Source: Lepas anatifera
Taxonomy: Eukaryota; Arthropoda; Thecostraca; Lepadidae
Direction of reading: 5' to 3'
Assembly (NCBI GenBank): GCA_034440635.1
Contig: JAOTON010001819.1
Coordinates: 1,953,001 to 2,017,000 of the forward strand
DNA length: 64,000 nucleotides
Part shown: one piece after another, positions 21,398 through 30,562 of the stretch
Layout: every line of letters begins with the position of its first letter
How positions within the stretch are numbered: the first letter of the stretch is position 1
Position numbers and translations under genes: made by a program
The notes under the pieces: model-generated
Database searches by the model: none
Seen by the model: the letters and a program-made list of their open reading frames with translations, nothing else
What the model was told of the DNA's origin: nothing

Positions 21398-23155
21398 GTG
21401 AGGGCGTCGCCGGCCTCCCTACAGTCATCGGATTCCATGATCTTTGGGGATATTAGGATGACGGAGATCAAGCTTTCTACTATGGATAACCCAAGACAGA
21501 ACCCCACTCCCCCTGAACCTAGCTCAGGGCAGCCCAGCACTGGGAATGCCCACTCCCATGAAGGTGTTGGGATGGAAGTCGAACGCCGCAACATTAGACC
21601 TTCCTGCCCTCGTGTGCTGATGGTGCGTGGAATGGACGGTGCATTGGCCCAGCTTTCCCCTTTTCAGTGTAAGGAGGCCTGTGACAAGTTGGGAAAGATT
21701 ACACGATGCGACCGCTTGAGGGACGGCGTGATGGAGCTGGAATTCGCTAACCCAACCGAAGCTGAGCGAGCACTTAGCGTGAAGGAACTTGAATTTACAA
21801 AGAGGGATGGACTGAGCAAAAGAACTGTAAAGGTGAAAGTAGGAATAGAACCACATCGAACAAAAAATTTTGTAAAGGGAGTGATACGATGCTGGGACCT
21901 GAAAGAGGTACATGAGGATGACATTGTCGATGGACTAGCCGAATATGGAGTTGTCGATGCGAGAGAGATGCGTAGGAAAATTGGAAACACCATGATAAAC
22001 ACAAACACAATCATACTTACCTTCGATCAGATAGATCTCCCTGAGAACATCAATGTCGGGTACTTGAAGGTGCCCGTGAGGGCCTACATACCGAACCCCA
22101 TGCGTTGCTACAATTGTAATAGATTTGGTCACACGTCAACAACCTGTAGGAACAAGCATCTCTGCGGGCACTGTGGCTCAGAGAACCATGCGTCAGCTGA
22201 CTGTGCAGCTGAAACTGAGCGCTGCTCAAACTGTGACGGTCCCCACTCCGTGTTCAATAAGGACTGTCCCACGCTCATTAAGGAGAAAGAGATCCTGACC
22301 TTGATGGTACAGAAACGCATCTCCTTTCGGGATGCTCGAGTGGAGTATGAGACCACTCACCCAAAGAAATCCTTCGCCCTAGCGGCGTCCTTGGCGACGC
22401 CTACATCCCCGCGGATGACCCCGGAGGAGGTCATCCGCTCCCTGACCGTGGCGGACTTTGTCCGCATGGCAGGGAGGATGGGGCTGGTCTTTAGGGACCG
22501 GCCCGTCACCTCGGCTCCCCAACCGAAGGTGACACCCCCTCCGGGGCCCCCTTCCGTGACGGCGCCGGCGCCCCCGGCCCCGTCGGAGCCCTCCCCGCCT
22601 GTACCCCTGCCGCCTGCGACCTCCGCCGGTGGTGTGGTGCCCGGGAGTGGAGCTTCCCCCTCCTCTGAATCGGGTACTCCCGTGCCGGTGGGTGGCGCGG
22701 AGGGTGCGTGGGGCTCTGCCCCTCTTCCTCTGACGTCTGAGGGGGTGGGGGACTGGACCGTTGTGGGGCCCAAGAAGAAGCACCCCCCAGCACAGCGGCG
22801 CCATGAGCGGTCACCTGTTGAACCTCCAGATAAACCCGCGCCTAAGACCACACATCTGTCCCAAAGTACTCAACAGGTTCCTGCCTCATCGTCCATAAAC
22901 ACAGTGGCCAACCCAAACACATCTGTGTTATCAACCTCGGTGGTGGAAGTTCGGAAGAACTTTGAGACCGCAGCGCGAGGAAGGTCACCGGTGAAGCGCC
23001 CTGCTGGGAGCCCTCCCGAGGTGTCCCGGCAAACCGCTCGTGCCCGTGGAAGTTCGGCGGAAGGCGGTAGAGGCCGTGGTCCCATTCGGAACCGCCTCGG
23101 TGCGGGACCATCAAAGAGTCCATATGGGGGCTCTGGTCTCCCTTGGAAAAGTTAG
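21398..23155 (+). CDS. LINE ORF1 protein (Gag-like, CCHC zinc knuckles)
   Basis: The 585-residue nucleic-acid-binding protein would coat element RNA and act as chaperone. Central residues (about 228-290) hold CYNCNRFGHTSTTC and CGHCGSENHASADC, two C-x2-C-x4-H-x4-C knuckles, and a third looser one (CSNCDGPHSVFNKDC). Upstream (residues 65-190) is a probable RRM-like region (VLMVRGMDG, then basic TKNFVKGVIRCW). The C-terminal third is rich in Pro and Ser and basic. The start is the first ATG; an alternative at 21437 would remove 13 residues. It is followed after 46 bp by ORF2. Confidence 0.9.
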   Translation: MRASPASLQSSDSMIFGDIRMTEIKLSTMDNPRQNPTPPEPSSGQPSTGNAHSHEGVGMEVERRNIRPSCPRVLMVRGMDGALAQLSPFQCKEACDKLGKITRCDRLRDGVMELEFANPTEAERALSVKELEFTKRDGLSKRTVKVKVGIEPHRTKNFVKGVIRCWDLKEVHEDDIVDGLAEYGVVDAREMRRKIGNTMINTNTIILTFDQIDLPENINVGYLKVPVRAYIPNPMRCYNCNRFGHTSTTCRNKHLCGHCGSENHASADCAAETERCSNCDGPHSVFNKDCPTLIKEKEILTLMVQKRISFRDARVEYETTHPKKSFALAASLATPTSPRMTPEEVIRSLTVADFVRMAGRMGLVFRDRPVTSAPQPKVTPPPGPPSVTAPAPPAPSEPSPPVPLPPATSAGGVVPGSGASPSSESGTPVPVGGAEGAWGSAPLPLTSEGVGDWTVVGPKKKHPPAQRRHERSPVEPPDKPAPKTTHLSQSTQQVPASSSINTVANPNTSVLSTSVVEVRKNFETAARGRSPVKRPAGSPPEVSRQTARARGSSAEGGRGRGPIRNRLGAGPSKSPYGGSGLPWKS

Positions 23156-23201
23156 GCTAAGTCCCTTCTTTTACTCACTAAGCCCGTTTCCCTTTATTTA
23201 A

Positions 23202-26200
23202 ATGACTATTGTTCAGTGGAACTGCCGTGGTATTCGCGCGAATCTTTCTGACCTGCAACACATTATATCACAGTATAACCCTAGTGTGCTTTGCCTTCAA
23301 GAGACAAAACTGTCGCCTGGAAGCCTTTTTAACCTGCGACAGTTCCAGACGTTCAGAAAGGACGTTCTCAGTAGCACCATTGCCTACGGTGGTGTTATGG
23401 TGGCAGTTCACCACTGCACCCCGTGCTTCCCTGTTCGCTTGAACACGGTTCTGCAGGTAGTGGCCACCCGGGTAGATTTAGGATTTGTGAAAATCACAGT
23501 TTGTTCGATTTACCTCCCTCCTGGTGGCAACATTGATCTGCATAGTCTTAATGCTCTTGTTGACCAACTGCCAACCCCTTTTGTTCTATTGGGCGACTTT
23601 AATGCTCACAACCCATCATGGGGAGCGTCCTCGGACCGCTCGTGTCCCCGAGGCCGAACAGTGGAACGTTTCCTCCATCTCAACTCTCTCTGCCTGCTGA
23701 ACACTGGTCGTCCCACTCACTTTACCCTGCCTTCTGGATCGCTCTCGGCTATAGACCTCTCTGTCTGCTCACCTTCACTCTTTACCCAGCTCAGCTGGTG
23801 CACCCTTGAAGACCTCCATGGGAGTGACCACTTTCCAATAAACATCCGTTCAGCCCGGTCGGCTGCACCGCTGGTTCTGCCATCCCGGTGGAACCTCCGA
23901 AGGGCTGACTGGGAGGGCTTCCGGGGCGCATGTGGCCCCTTGGATATAAGTGCTGAGGGTTCGGCAACGGCAGCAGTAAAGCATTTTAATGACATGATTC
24001 TTTCAGCAGCCAAACGTTTTATCCCAATGACTTCCGGCAAACCCAAACGAACTCCTGTCCCCTGGTGGAACCACGAATGCCGACAAGCGATTTTAGAAAG
24101 GAAACGGGCTTACAGAGTACTTAAAAGACACACAACGACGCCTAACATAATAACGTTTAGGCGCGCGAGAGCGTTGGCGCGACGTATAGTTGTTAACTCT
24201 AAAAGGAGATGGTGGGTGGCATATGTCAATACAATCAACCGTTTTACTCCATCTACACAGGTCTGGTCTCGTATTCAAAGTATACAAGGAAAGCATCGAT
24301 CAACACCTGCCACAGTATTAGAGGAAAACGGCGTCAAAATTAGCAATCCACAGGCAGTGGCTGACCGTATGGCTGCAGAATTCGAGGCAAGATGTAGCAG
24401 GGAGTCCCAGGATCTCGAGTTTGTTCGCTTTCGGGAGCGAGAAGAGAGAACACCGATTAATTTTGGTAACGACAGTTCGGCTGCATACAACATTCCTTTT
24501 TCAATGCGTGAACTCCGGGCTGCACTAAACAATACAAAAAACGTATCTCCGGGACCTGACACAATTACCTACGAGATGTTGCGGCACGCCCCTGACTGCT
24601 CTCTTGTATCACTGCTTGACATATTTAACTATATATGGACGCAGGATGACTTCCCAGACCAGTGGCGCGAGGCCACCATAATACCAATCCTCAAGCCAGG
24701 AAAGCCAGGAGTGTCTCCTGATGACTTTCGCCCGATATCTCTCACCTCCTGTGTGTGTAAGCTGCTTGAAAGAATGGTTAATACTAGGCTCGTGTGGTTC
24801 TTGGAGACCAATCAACTGCTTTCGAACGACCAGTGTGGTTTTCGCCGAGGCAGAAGTACTGTCGACCATCTTCTTTCTCTCGATGCTGATATCCGTAAAG
24901 GCTTCTCTGAAAAACAACACACAATAGCTATTTTCTACGACGTAAAGCAGGCCTATGATTCGGTATGGAGGCATGGCATCCTGAAAAAGGTGTTCGGATT
25001 GGGCATACGGGGTCATATGGGCTGGTTTCTCTCAAATTTCTTACGAAGCCGTCGGTTTAGATTCAGGATAGGTAGCGTGCAGTCAGAGGAGCGAGCGCAG
25101 GAAAGCGGAACGGCCCAAGGTAGCGTGATCTCTGTGACCATGTTCGCTATTGCAATCAACGACATATCATATAACCTACCACGTAATATCAACACAGCTC
25201 TATTCGTAGACGATTTCAGCATGTGGGTAACGGCGTCGTCCACAGCCGCTGCAGAAAGGCAGCTACAGCTCGGACTCACAAAGTTGCAGCGGTGGAGCTC
25301 CAAAAATGGTCTACAATTCTCAACGACAAAAACGAAATGTATACATTTTTGCCGCAGACGCAGTCCGTGTGATGATCCCACATTAACTATGTATGGAGAA
25401 AGAATCCAGGTAGTCGCACATGCACGGTTCCTGGGCCTGACTTTTGACTCTAAGTTGACTTATATAAACCACTTTAAGGTTGTAAGGGAAAGGTGCTTCA
25501 AGGATCTGAACATTCTGAAGGTTATAACTAAGTTAAAGTATGGCGCAGACAGAAAAACACTTTTGATGTTGTACCGATCGCTAATCCGATCAAAAATTGA
25601 ATATGGCTGCATGGTATACGATTCAGCCACGGAGACAGCAAAATCTATGCTAAATACCATACATCACCATGCCATTCGAATTATCATCGGTGCATTCCGC
25701 ACATCGCCTACCGCCAGCATACTCGTCGAGGCAAACGAGATGCCGTTAGACTTGCGACGTCGTGTCCTTGCGATGAAATACGCTCTAAAAATAAAACAGT
25801 CTCCAAACCATCCAACATACAGTAAGCTATTCTCTGATGACATCAGACACTCGGAAGAAAATCTATCCCGAAACAGACACCCTGGTCTCAGAATTGGAGC
25901 GTGGCTTAGGGAAGCAGGAGTTGACTGTGAACAGGTTGAGACTTTCCAGAATCCCTTATTAGAACCATGGACTCTCCCAGAGCCTCAGGTGGACACCAGT
26001 TTGCTTGTTAAGACCAAGAATCTGCCGCCTGTTGCGGTCCGGCAGATTTTCTGGGAACACGTAAATGACATGTATTCAGGTTGTGAGATATATTATACAG
26101 ACGGATCTAAGACGGAGAGCGGTGTCAGATGTGCGTATGTAAGTGATGGAATTGAACAACGTTATACACTCCCTGTGACAGCATCAGTTTTTACTGCTGA

Positions 26201-26921
26201 ACTTTACGCTATCTTCCGAGTTTTAGACCAGGTGTTACGGTCGAGGAGACGCAAATACGTTGTATTTACTGACTCACTGTCGTCTTTGCAAGCACTAACA
26301 TCATTTGATTTTCACCCCTCATCGTCATATATTCTGGAACTTATTCGGAATAAGATGCACAGAGCACACTGCCAACAAAAACAATTAACACTGGCATGGG
26401 TGCCCAGCCACGTGGGAGTGCCTGGCAATGAGCAATGTGACGCTGCGGCGAAGGATGCGTCACGGGGTATCGTGCCGTCAGGAATAAAAGTGCCTTACTC
26501 TGACTGTTTCCCTGCCATCAGGCAGTATGCATTCGAGTCTTGGCAACGGAGATGGGACAATGATCCCAAGGGCTCCAAATTGCGCCTTATGAAGCCCAGG
26601 ATCGGCGCGTGGTCATCGGCCAATGCCAGGTGCAGAACGGACGAGGTTGTTTTAGCCAGATTGCGTATAGGACACACACACTCCACTCACTCGTTCCTTC
26701 TGAGAGGAGAGGAGCCACCGGAGTGCCCGCGATGTGGGGAACACCTCTCTGTTAAGCATGTTCTCACTGACTGCCGGGACTTTGAGATTGAGAGGAGGGC
26801 TCACTTCCCCGTAGATTTTTCACTCGGGTCCCTTATTGGTGAGTCGCCGTCAGTCGATGTGGCAACAATATCGGCTTTTTTAAAGAGTATCGCATTCAAT
26901 GTCATTTATTCACCCTCGTAG
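23202..26921 (+). CDS. LINE ORF2: endonuclease, reverse transcriptase, RNase H
   Basis: The protein has 1239 residues. The N-terminal APE-type endonuclease (1-225) shows VQWNCRGIRANL, CLQETKLS, LGDFNAHNPSWG and GSDHFPI. The RT (about 480-760) shows PGPDTITYEML, DFRPISLTSCVCKLLER, QCGFRRGRSTVDHLL, IFYDVKQAYDSVW, GTAQGSVISVTMFAIAI and the catalytic FVDDF at about 667. RNase H (about 960-1090) shows YYTDGSKTESG, TAELYAIFRVLD, VFTDSLSSLQAL and WVPSHVGVPGNEQCDAAAK. The C-terminal CPRCGEHLSVKHVLTDC zinc motif is at about 1173. No internal stop is seen. It would nick DNA, copy its RNA by target-primed reverse transcription and remove the RNA strand. The first ATG is used. Confidence 0.95.
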   Translation: MTIVQWNCRGIRANLSDLQHIISQYNPSVLCLQETKLSPGSLFNLRQFQTFRKDVLSSTIAYGGVMVAVHHCTPCFPVRLNTVLQVVATRVDLGFVKITVCSIYLPPGGNIDLHSLNALVDQLPTPFVLLGDFNAHNPSWGASSDRSCPRGRTVERFLHLNSLCLLNTGRPTHFTLPSGSLSAIDLSVCSPSLFTQLSWCTLEDLHGSDHFPINIRSARSAAPLVLPSRWNLRRADWEGFRGACGPLDISAEGSATAAVKHFNDMILSAAKRFIPMTSGKPKRTPVPWWNHECRQAILERKRAYRVLKRHTTTPNIITFRRARALARRIVVNSKRRWWVAYVNTINRFTPSTQVWSRIQSIQGKHRSTPATVLEENGVKISNPQAVADRMAAEFEARCSRESQDLEFVRFREREERTPINFGNDSSAAYNIPFSMRELRAALNNTKNVSPGPDTITYEMLRHAPDCSLVSLLDIFNYIWTQDDFPDQWREATIIPILKPGKPGVSPDDFRPISLTSCVCKLLERMVNTRLVWFLETNQLLSNDQCGFRRGRSTVDHLLSLDADIRKGFSEKQHTIAIFYDVKQAYDSVWRHGILKKVFGLGIRGHMGWFLSNFLRSRRFRFRIGSVQSEERAQESGTAQGSVISVTMFAIAINDISYNLPRNINTALFVDDFSMWVTASSTAAAERQLQLGLTKLQRWSSKNGLQFSTTKTKCIHFCRRRSPCDDPTLTMYGERIQVVAHARFLGLTFDSKLTYINHFKVVRERCFKDLNILKVITKLKYGADRKTLLMLYRSLIRSKIEYGCMVYDSATETAKSMLNTIHHHAIRIIIGAFRTSPTASILVEANEMPLDLRRRVLAMKYALKIKQSPNHPTYSKLFSDDIRHSEENLSRNRHPGLRIGAWLREAGVDCEQVETFQNPLLEPWTLPEPQVDTSLLVKTKNLPPVAVRQIFWEHVNDMYSGCEIYYTDGSKTESGVRCAYVSDGIEQRYTLPVTASVFTAELYAIFRVLDQVLRSRRRKYVVFTDSLSSLQALTSFDFHPSSSYILELIRNKMHRAHCQQKQLTLAWVPSHVGVPGNEQCDAAAKDASRGIVPSGIKVPYSDCFPAIRQYAFESWQRRWDNDPKGSKLRLMKPRIGAWSSANARCRTDEVVLARLRIGHTHSTHSFLLRGEEPPECPRCGEHLSVKHVLTDCRDFEIERRAHFPVDFSLGSLIGESPSVDVATISAFLKSIAFNVIYSPS

Positions 26922-27378
26922 TTTTTTTCTCACTTCATTTATGTAGCAGACACACACAAATGGTAACACCACAGGGTTAGTACTTTTTACGTATAAACCT
27001 CCTTTTTATTAGCACCTGACCTGTTGCAGCCCTCACAGTACTTCATTTAATGTTATGGGCGCCATATGACCCAGCTGTCGGTGCGCCCAAAAACCCCAAC
27101 AATGATGATGATATGCCACACGGCAATGCTATTACCCGCATTATGCATATTAGATTCGTATAAGTTGTAACGACACCAGAAGGATATCAGTCAGTATGTT
27201 TCTGAGTTTGTCTGAGCTTCTGATTCAGGCCTCATTTTGTGTTTTCAGGGTGACTAGATAACGTTGTTGTTTGTAACTTGTTTTGTTAGCTGGTCGCCTG
27301 CTGACGAGACTTGGGCTTGGCCCCGTGTCTCAGTCAGAGGTGACCGGGGCCGCTTTGACACACTGCCCCCGGACACAG

Positions 27379-27543
27379 GTGCCGATCGGGAGGTGATCGT
27401 GGAGCACCTGCCGGGTCTGATGGGCCTGCGGGTAGCCTCCCGGGCCGGCACCAACTACACCAACGCCTGCCGCGGCGACAACGCCGGCTGCTCCCACCTC
27501 TGCCTGCATACGCCCGACGGGCCCGTCTGCAACTGTCCCATCG
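27379..27543 (+). CDS. LRP5/6: LRP5/6 exon C: end of propeller 2 and EGF-like module 2
   Basis: Joined to exon B it reads KITGADREVIVEHLPGLMGL, then an EGF-like module: NACRGDNAGCSHLC, LHTPDGPVCNCPIG. The acceptor is GGACACAG|GTGCC (phase 1) and the donor CCCATCG|GTGAGC (phase 1). The last 33 nt of this exon plus its donor are repeated twice more at 28929-29035. A hAT has inserted right after the first copy. Confidence 0.92.
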
Positions 27544-28109
27544 GTGAGCGGGGGTGCCACACTAGGGTGTTTCATTGTTCCAAAATGCAATATTTCGACG
27601 CATATCGATGTTCCCCTCAAACCTCATCTGCTTACAAGCTTCTGTGCGAAATTTCCATGAATTTCGATGATATTTAAAGGTCTCGCACCTTTGCAGCTTT
27701 TTTATCAAATGTATTCAAATGTACACATAAGCGTAGGAACGTCCAGAATATTGGGGAGACCAAGGTGCATTTCGAAGTCATTTCTTTCCAGTCAACGCCA
27801 TAGGGTTAATGGTCAAGAACCAAGAATATTGGGGGGGCATGGCCCCCTGCCCCCCCCTGTTCCTACGCCTATGATTGTACACATTTCTACACTGATACTG
27901 GCGCTGGTTTTCTTTTGCTTGATTTTCTAATTCACATCTGAAATATTCTTCAAATTAAGTAAAGCGTTTATTACTGCACAATGACTAGCCTGAGTATAAA
28001 ACCCGACCGGTTTCGGGAGCATCATTTTAGAATTATTAGCTCTATACACGAGTTATTTTTCAATTCAATCTCTTGTTTGGCTGGCATTTTAAGAGGTCCA
28101 AAAATCCAG

Positions 28110-28500
28110 AGAAGATGGTAACTTTGCCGATATTTCTATTCATTTTTGGTTCCGTTTTGGTTTGGGTGTAAATTGCCTCTTTTATGTCCCGCTGTTTTTG
28201 TCTTGAGTCGAAAGTTAAAGTCGTTGTGGCGTCCCATTTGATATACTGATCCTTCTTGAATTAATGTTCCGCTGTGGCCTCCGCTGCTCTCTCGTCAATT
28301 GACCCTCGGATTAGTTTTTGTCGAGATTTTCGGTGTTCGTCTTGTCGGACTTCCATCATCCTTTTGCTTTCTCCAATGTATGCTTTTTGACAGTCATTAC
28401 ATTCCATCGTGTATACTGGGCCTGGTTTTTTCCGGTTGTCTATCCTGTCCTTTGGTTTGACTAGTAATTGTTTGATCGTTTGATGTGGCTTAAAATGTTC
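28110..28500 (-). pseudogene. Penelope-like element fragment: RT-linker and GIY-YIG endonuclease
   Basis: On the minus strand the frame reads HQTIKQLLVKPKD (linker), PGPVYTMECNDC, KAYIGESKRMMEVRQDEH (the GIY-YIG core with Cys pair) and ERAAEATAEH. After a stop it continues as YIKWDATTTLTFDS. This order is that of the C-terminal end of a Penelope-like protein. It lies inside the hAT at 27563-28928 and has no RT. It is not the same family member as the relic at 16.6-18.1 kb. Confidence 0.75.
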
Positions 28501-28505
28501 TTACG

Positions 28506-28919
28506 TTGAATTTAGAACATATGCGTCGAATCTGTTGCGATACTCCTTCTACATATGGGAAGGATCATTATATCAAATGGGACGCCACAACGACTTTAAC
28601 TTTCGACTCAAAACAAAAACAGCGGGAAAGGAAGATCGCCCTCATCAAGAGGTTCAACGGATTCGTCAAGGACGAGAGGCAGAAGCAGTACCTGCTCCGG
28701 GTGGTGGAACTCCATCGGAGGGCTCTCTACCCAAGCGCACTAAGAAAGAATGCGCCTCTTTCAAGTGTAATGGTTTTTGGTGATAAAAGTGCGCGACCTC
28801 TAAATGTCCTTTTTATTTTGCTTTTAAGGGTGTCAATCGATTCAGTTTTACGTATAGAGCTGGGGGAAAGTCGATATGACTTCGTTGCAAACAAACAAAA
28901 TTTTACTATAGTGGGCTGA
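28506..28919 (+). CDS. Chimeric open frame inside a hAT: Penelope tail plus unidentified host-like segment
   Basis: The 137-residue frame starts with sequence matching, in opposite orientation, the Penelope-like tail next door (DHYIKWDATTTLTFDSKQKQ). It then enters a stretch of about 45 codons with strongly G/C-ending codons like the LRP exons (KIALIKRFNGFVKDERQKQY, then LLRVVELHRRALYPSAL). The final part is A/T-rich. I do not recognise the middle segment. Its codon use suggests a captured host exon. Whether it is expressed is unknown. Confidence 0.4.
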   Translation: MNLEHMRRICCDTPSTYGKDHYIKWDATTTLTFDSKQKQRERKIALIKRFNGFVKDERQKQYLLRVVELHRRALYPSALRKNAPLSSVMVFGDKSARPLNVLFILLLRVSIDSVLRIELGESRYDFVANKQNFTIVG

Positions 28920-28928
28920 AACAGCCTA

Positions 28929-29035
28929 TGCCACACGCCCGACGGGCCCCTCTGCAACTGTCCCATCGGTGAGCGGGGGGTGCCACACGCCCGACGGGCC
29001 CCTCTGCAACTTTCCCATCGGCGAGTGGGGGTGCA
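28929..29035 (+). repeat. Two extra tandem copies of the exon C 3' end with splice donor
   Basis: The unit of about 52 bp (TGCCACAC, GCCCGACGGGCCCCTCTGC, AACTGTCCCATCG, GTGAGCGGGGG) is the tail of exon C plus the start of its intron. The first extra copy keeps the donor ATCG|GTGAGC. The second has ATCGGCGAGT and a Cys codon changed to Phe (AACTTTCCC). Removing the hAT at 27563-28928 makes a continuous three-copy tandem with the real exon end. Confidence 0.9.
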
Positions 29036-29342
29036 CTGCAGCAGCTGTGGCGTGACGCGCCTGAAGGAGCCGCCCTGCCCAACTGTCGCTTTCAGAAAGT
29101 CGCGGTATATTCAGTTTGACGGCCCCCACGGGCGCTTGTCTCTTGGGAATGCGCCGCCGTGAAATTTAGTGCTTTTGACACTTATTTTAAGGGTAAGATC
29201 TACCAACCTTTTGAAAAATTGTCTAAATACGGTTGCCGATATCGCGTTGGAGCACCGTGTGTCTCAAAAGAGGTAGGCCTCCCTGTAACCAGCTGTATTA
29301 GTAATACCATATTATCGCTTGAACCGGAGCTCCGTCCTCCAG

Positions 29343-29487
29343 ACCACGAGCTGATGGCCGACCTGAAGACGTGCGTGGTGCCGGAGGCCTTCCTGCTGTA
29401 CACTCAGAAAAGGTTCATCCGCCGCATCAGCCTGGAGACGCGGCAGAGTGACGTCATCATCCCCGTGCGCGGCATCGAGGAGGCGGG
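29343..29487 (+). CDS. LRP5/6: LRP5/6 exon D: EGF 2 end and propeller 3 start
   Basis: The exon encodes HELMADLKTCVVPEAFLLYT, RFIRRISLETRQSDVIIPV and RGIEEAG, matching the join between EGF 2 and the first blade of propeller 3. The last EGF cysteine is present (LKTC). The acceptor is GTCCTCCAG|AC (phase 1) and the donor GCGG|GTAAGT (phase 2). With exon C the junction adds about one residue to the usual length. Confidence 0.93.
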
Positions 29488-29889
29488 GTAAGTTCTTCCG
29501 CTGCCTATACACCGAGAGGCCGACCCAGGTCCGTCCGGTGTTGGAAACAGTGACTGGGTACACCCACACGTCACCTTCAGCTAGTGCCAGCGTCTTAAAC
29601 TTTCTCCCTCTTAATGCCATTAAAACCCGCATCCTAACATCTGGGCTTAGTTCAGTGGTCAGCAGGGCTTGGCAGGATGTAAACCTGGGGACAACGCGGC
29701 ATCAACTGGAGTACTCGGCCACGAACGTTACCTCCCTTCTTTGGCTCCTGTCTCTTTTCGGCCCGCAAAACTATAGCTGGGCCATCTTAAAATCCGATGG
29801 CTTGTTTGCATGCCAGATGTCATTGTTTGTGGACTGAATATCTCGCCTTATCATTGTCTCCGTTCTTCACGTCACGCTGGCATTTGCAG

Positions 29890-30020
29890 TGCCCTGGACT
29901 TCAATATGCGAGACCAGCGGATCTACTGGACCGACAGTCAGGGCAAGTCCATCTCCCGCGCCTACACCAACGGCTCCGGTGTGCAGAAGATCATTCAGCT
30001 GGACACCGAATTCCCCGAGG
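29890..30020 (+). CDS. LRP5/6: LRP5/6 exon E: propeller 3, blade with YWTD
   Basis: The exon encodes ALDFNMRDQRIYWTDSQGKS, ISRAYTNGSGVQKIIQLD and TEFPEG. The acceptor is TTTGCAG|T (phase 2) and the donor CCCGAGG|GTCAGT (phase 1). The phase and the residue expected next (a GMAVDW-type strand) predict a following exon that starts with two bases completing Gly. This is what identifies the start of exon F. The intron starting at 30021 holds about 0.5 kb of degenerate GACTG-rich sequence before the 68-bp array. Confidence 0.93.
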
Positions 30021-30562
30021 GTCAGTGCCGTCTCTGTGTTGTGATGGTTGCGTTAAGAACGCGCCGCCTTTCGGCGCCCGGACATAGGGTAGCGTTCTTG
30101 AGGTGAAACGACTACTTAAATGGCTGCTATAGGGTTTTAGATGATATCGCTGGACAATTTTAATGCCGATTCTGGCTTCTATCAGGACTGGAGCTAGGAC
30201 GGCTTCTGTTAATGCCCAGAGTGGGCAATCGACTTCATTTTAAACCTTTTTTGCTTAAGTACTCTGGCGTTCGGATGACAGAGAAAACTGACGTTGTGTT
30301 AACCCGTCGAATTCCCACTGGCACTGAGCGTTAACTGCCACTGCTGATGGAAGCTGTAAGGGAGGCCGGTACCTAGCCGGGAACTGACGACTGGGCTCGG
30401 AGACAGGACTGGCCGGAAACTCACGGCAGAGCTGCTGGCAGACTGACGACTGACGGTCTTGTTAGACTGGTGCTGGACTGAGACTGTAGTGGTTGACCGG
30501 GGGTTGACGAGCTAGTGGCTGCTGTCGGGTTTTGCGGCAGGCCTAAAACTGCTCCATTGCAG

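Larger units (their letters stand above)
20598..27112 (+). mobile_element. Full-length I/Nimb-like LINE with ORF1, ORF2 and RNase H
   Basis: The element is bounded by the 12-bp target duplication ATGCCACACGGC (20586-20597 and 27113-27124). It starts CCCCTCAGGGGACCG and ends in a short (GAT)n tail. It has a 0.8 kb GC-rich 5' UTR, ORF1 (21398-23155), a 46-bp gap, ORF2 (23202-26921) and a 190-bp 3' UTR. Both frames are intact, so it looks recent and possibly competent. It lies in sense orientation within LRP5/6 intron B-C. The RNase H after the RT places it in the I superfamily. 'Nimb-like' is a guess from domain order. Confidence 0.92.
27563..28928. mobile_element. Non-autonomous hAT carrying Penelope-like and foreign coding fragments
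   Basis: The left end TAGGGTGTTTCA and the reverse-complemented right end TAGGCTGTTTCA are 12-bp inverted repeats with one mismatch. Both sides show the 8-bp duplication TGCCACAC (27555-27562 and 28929-28936). No transposase is present. The 1366-bp cargo contains a minus-strand Penelope-like fragment (28110-28500), an inverted second copy of part of it (28555-28625) and a GC-rich coding-like stretch (28620-28760). It resembles a Pack-type transposon. Confidence 0.88.
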
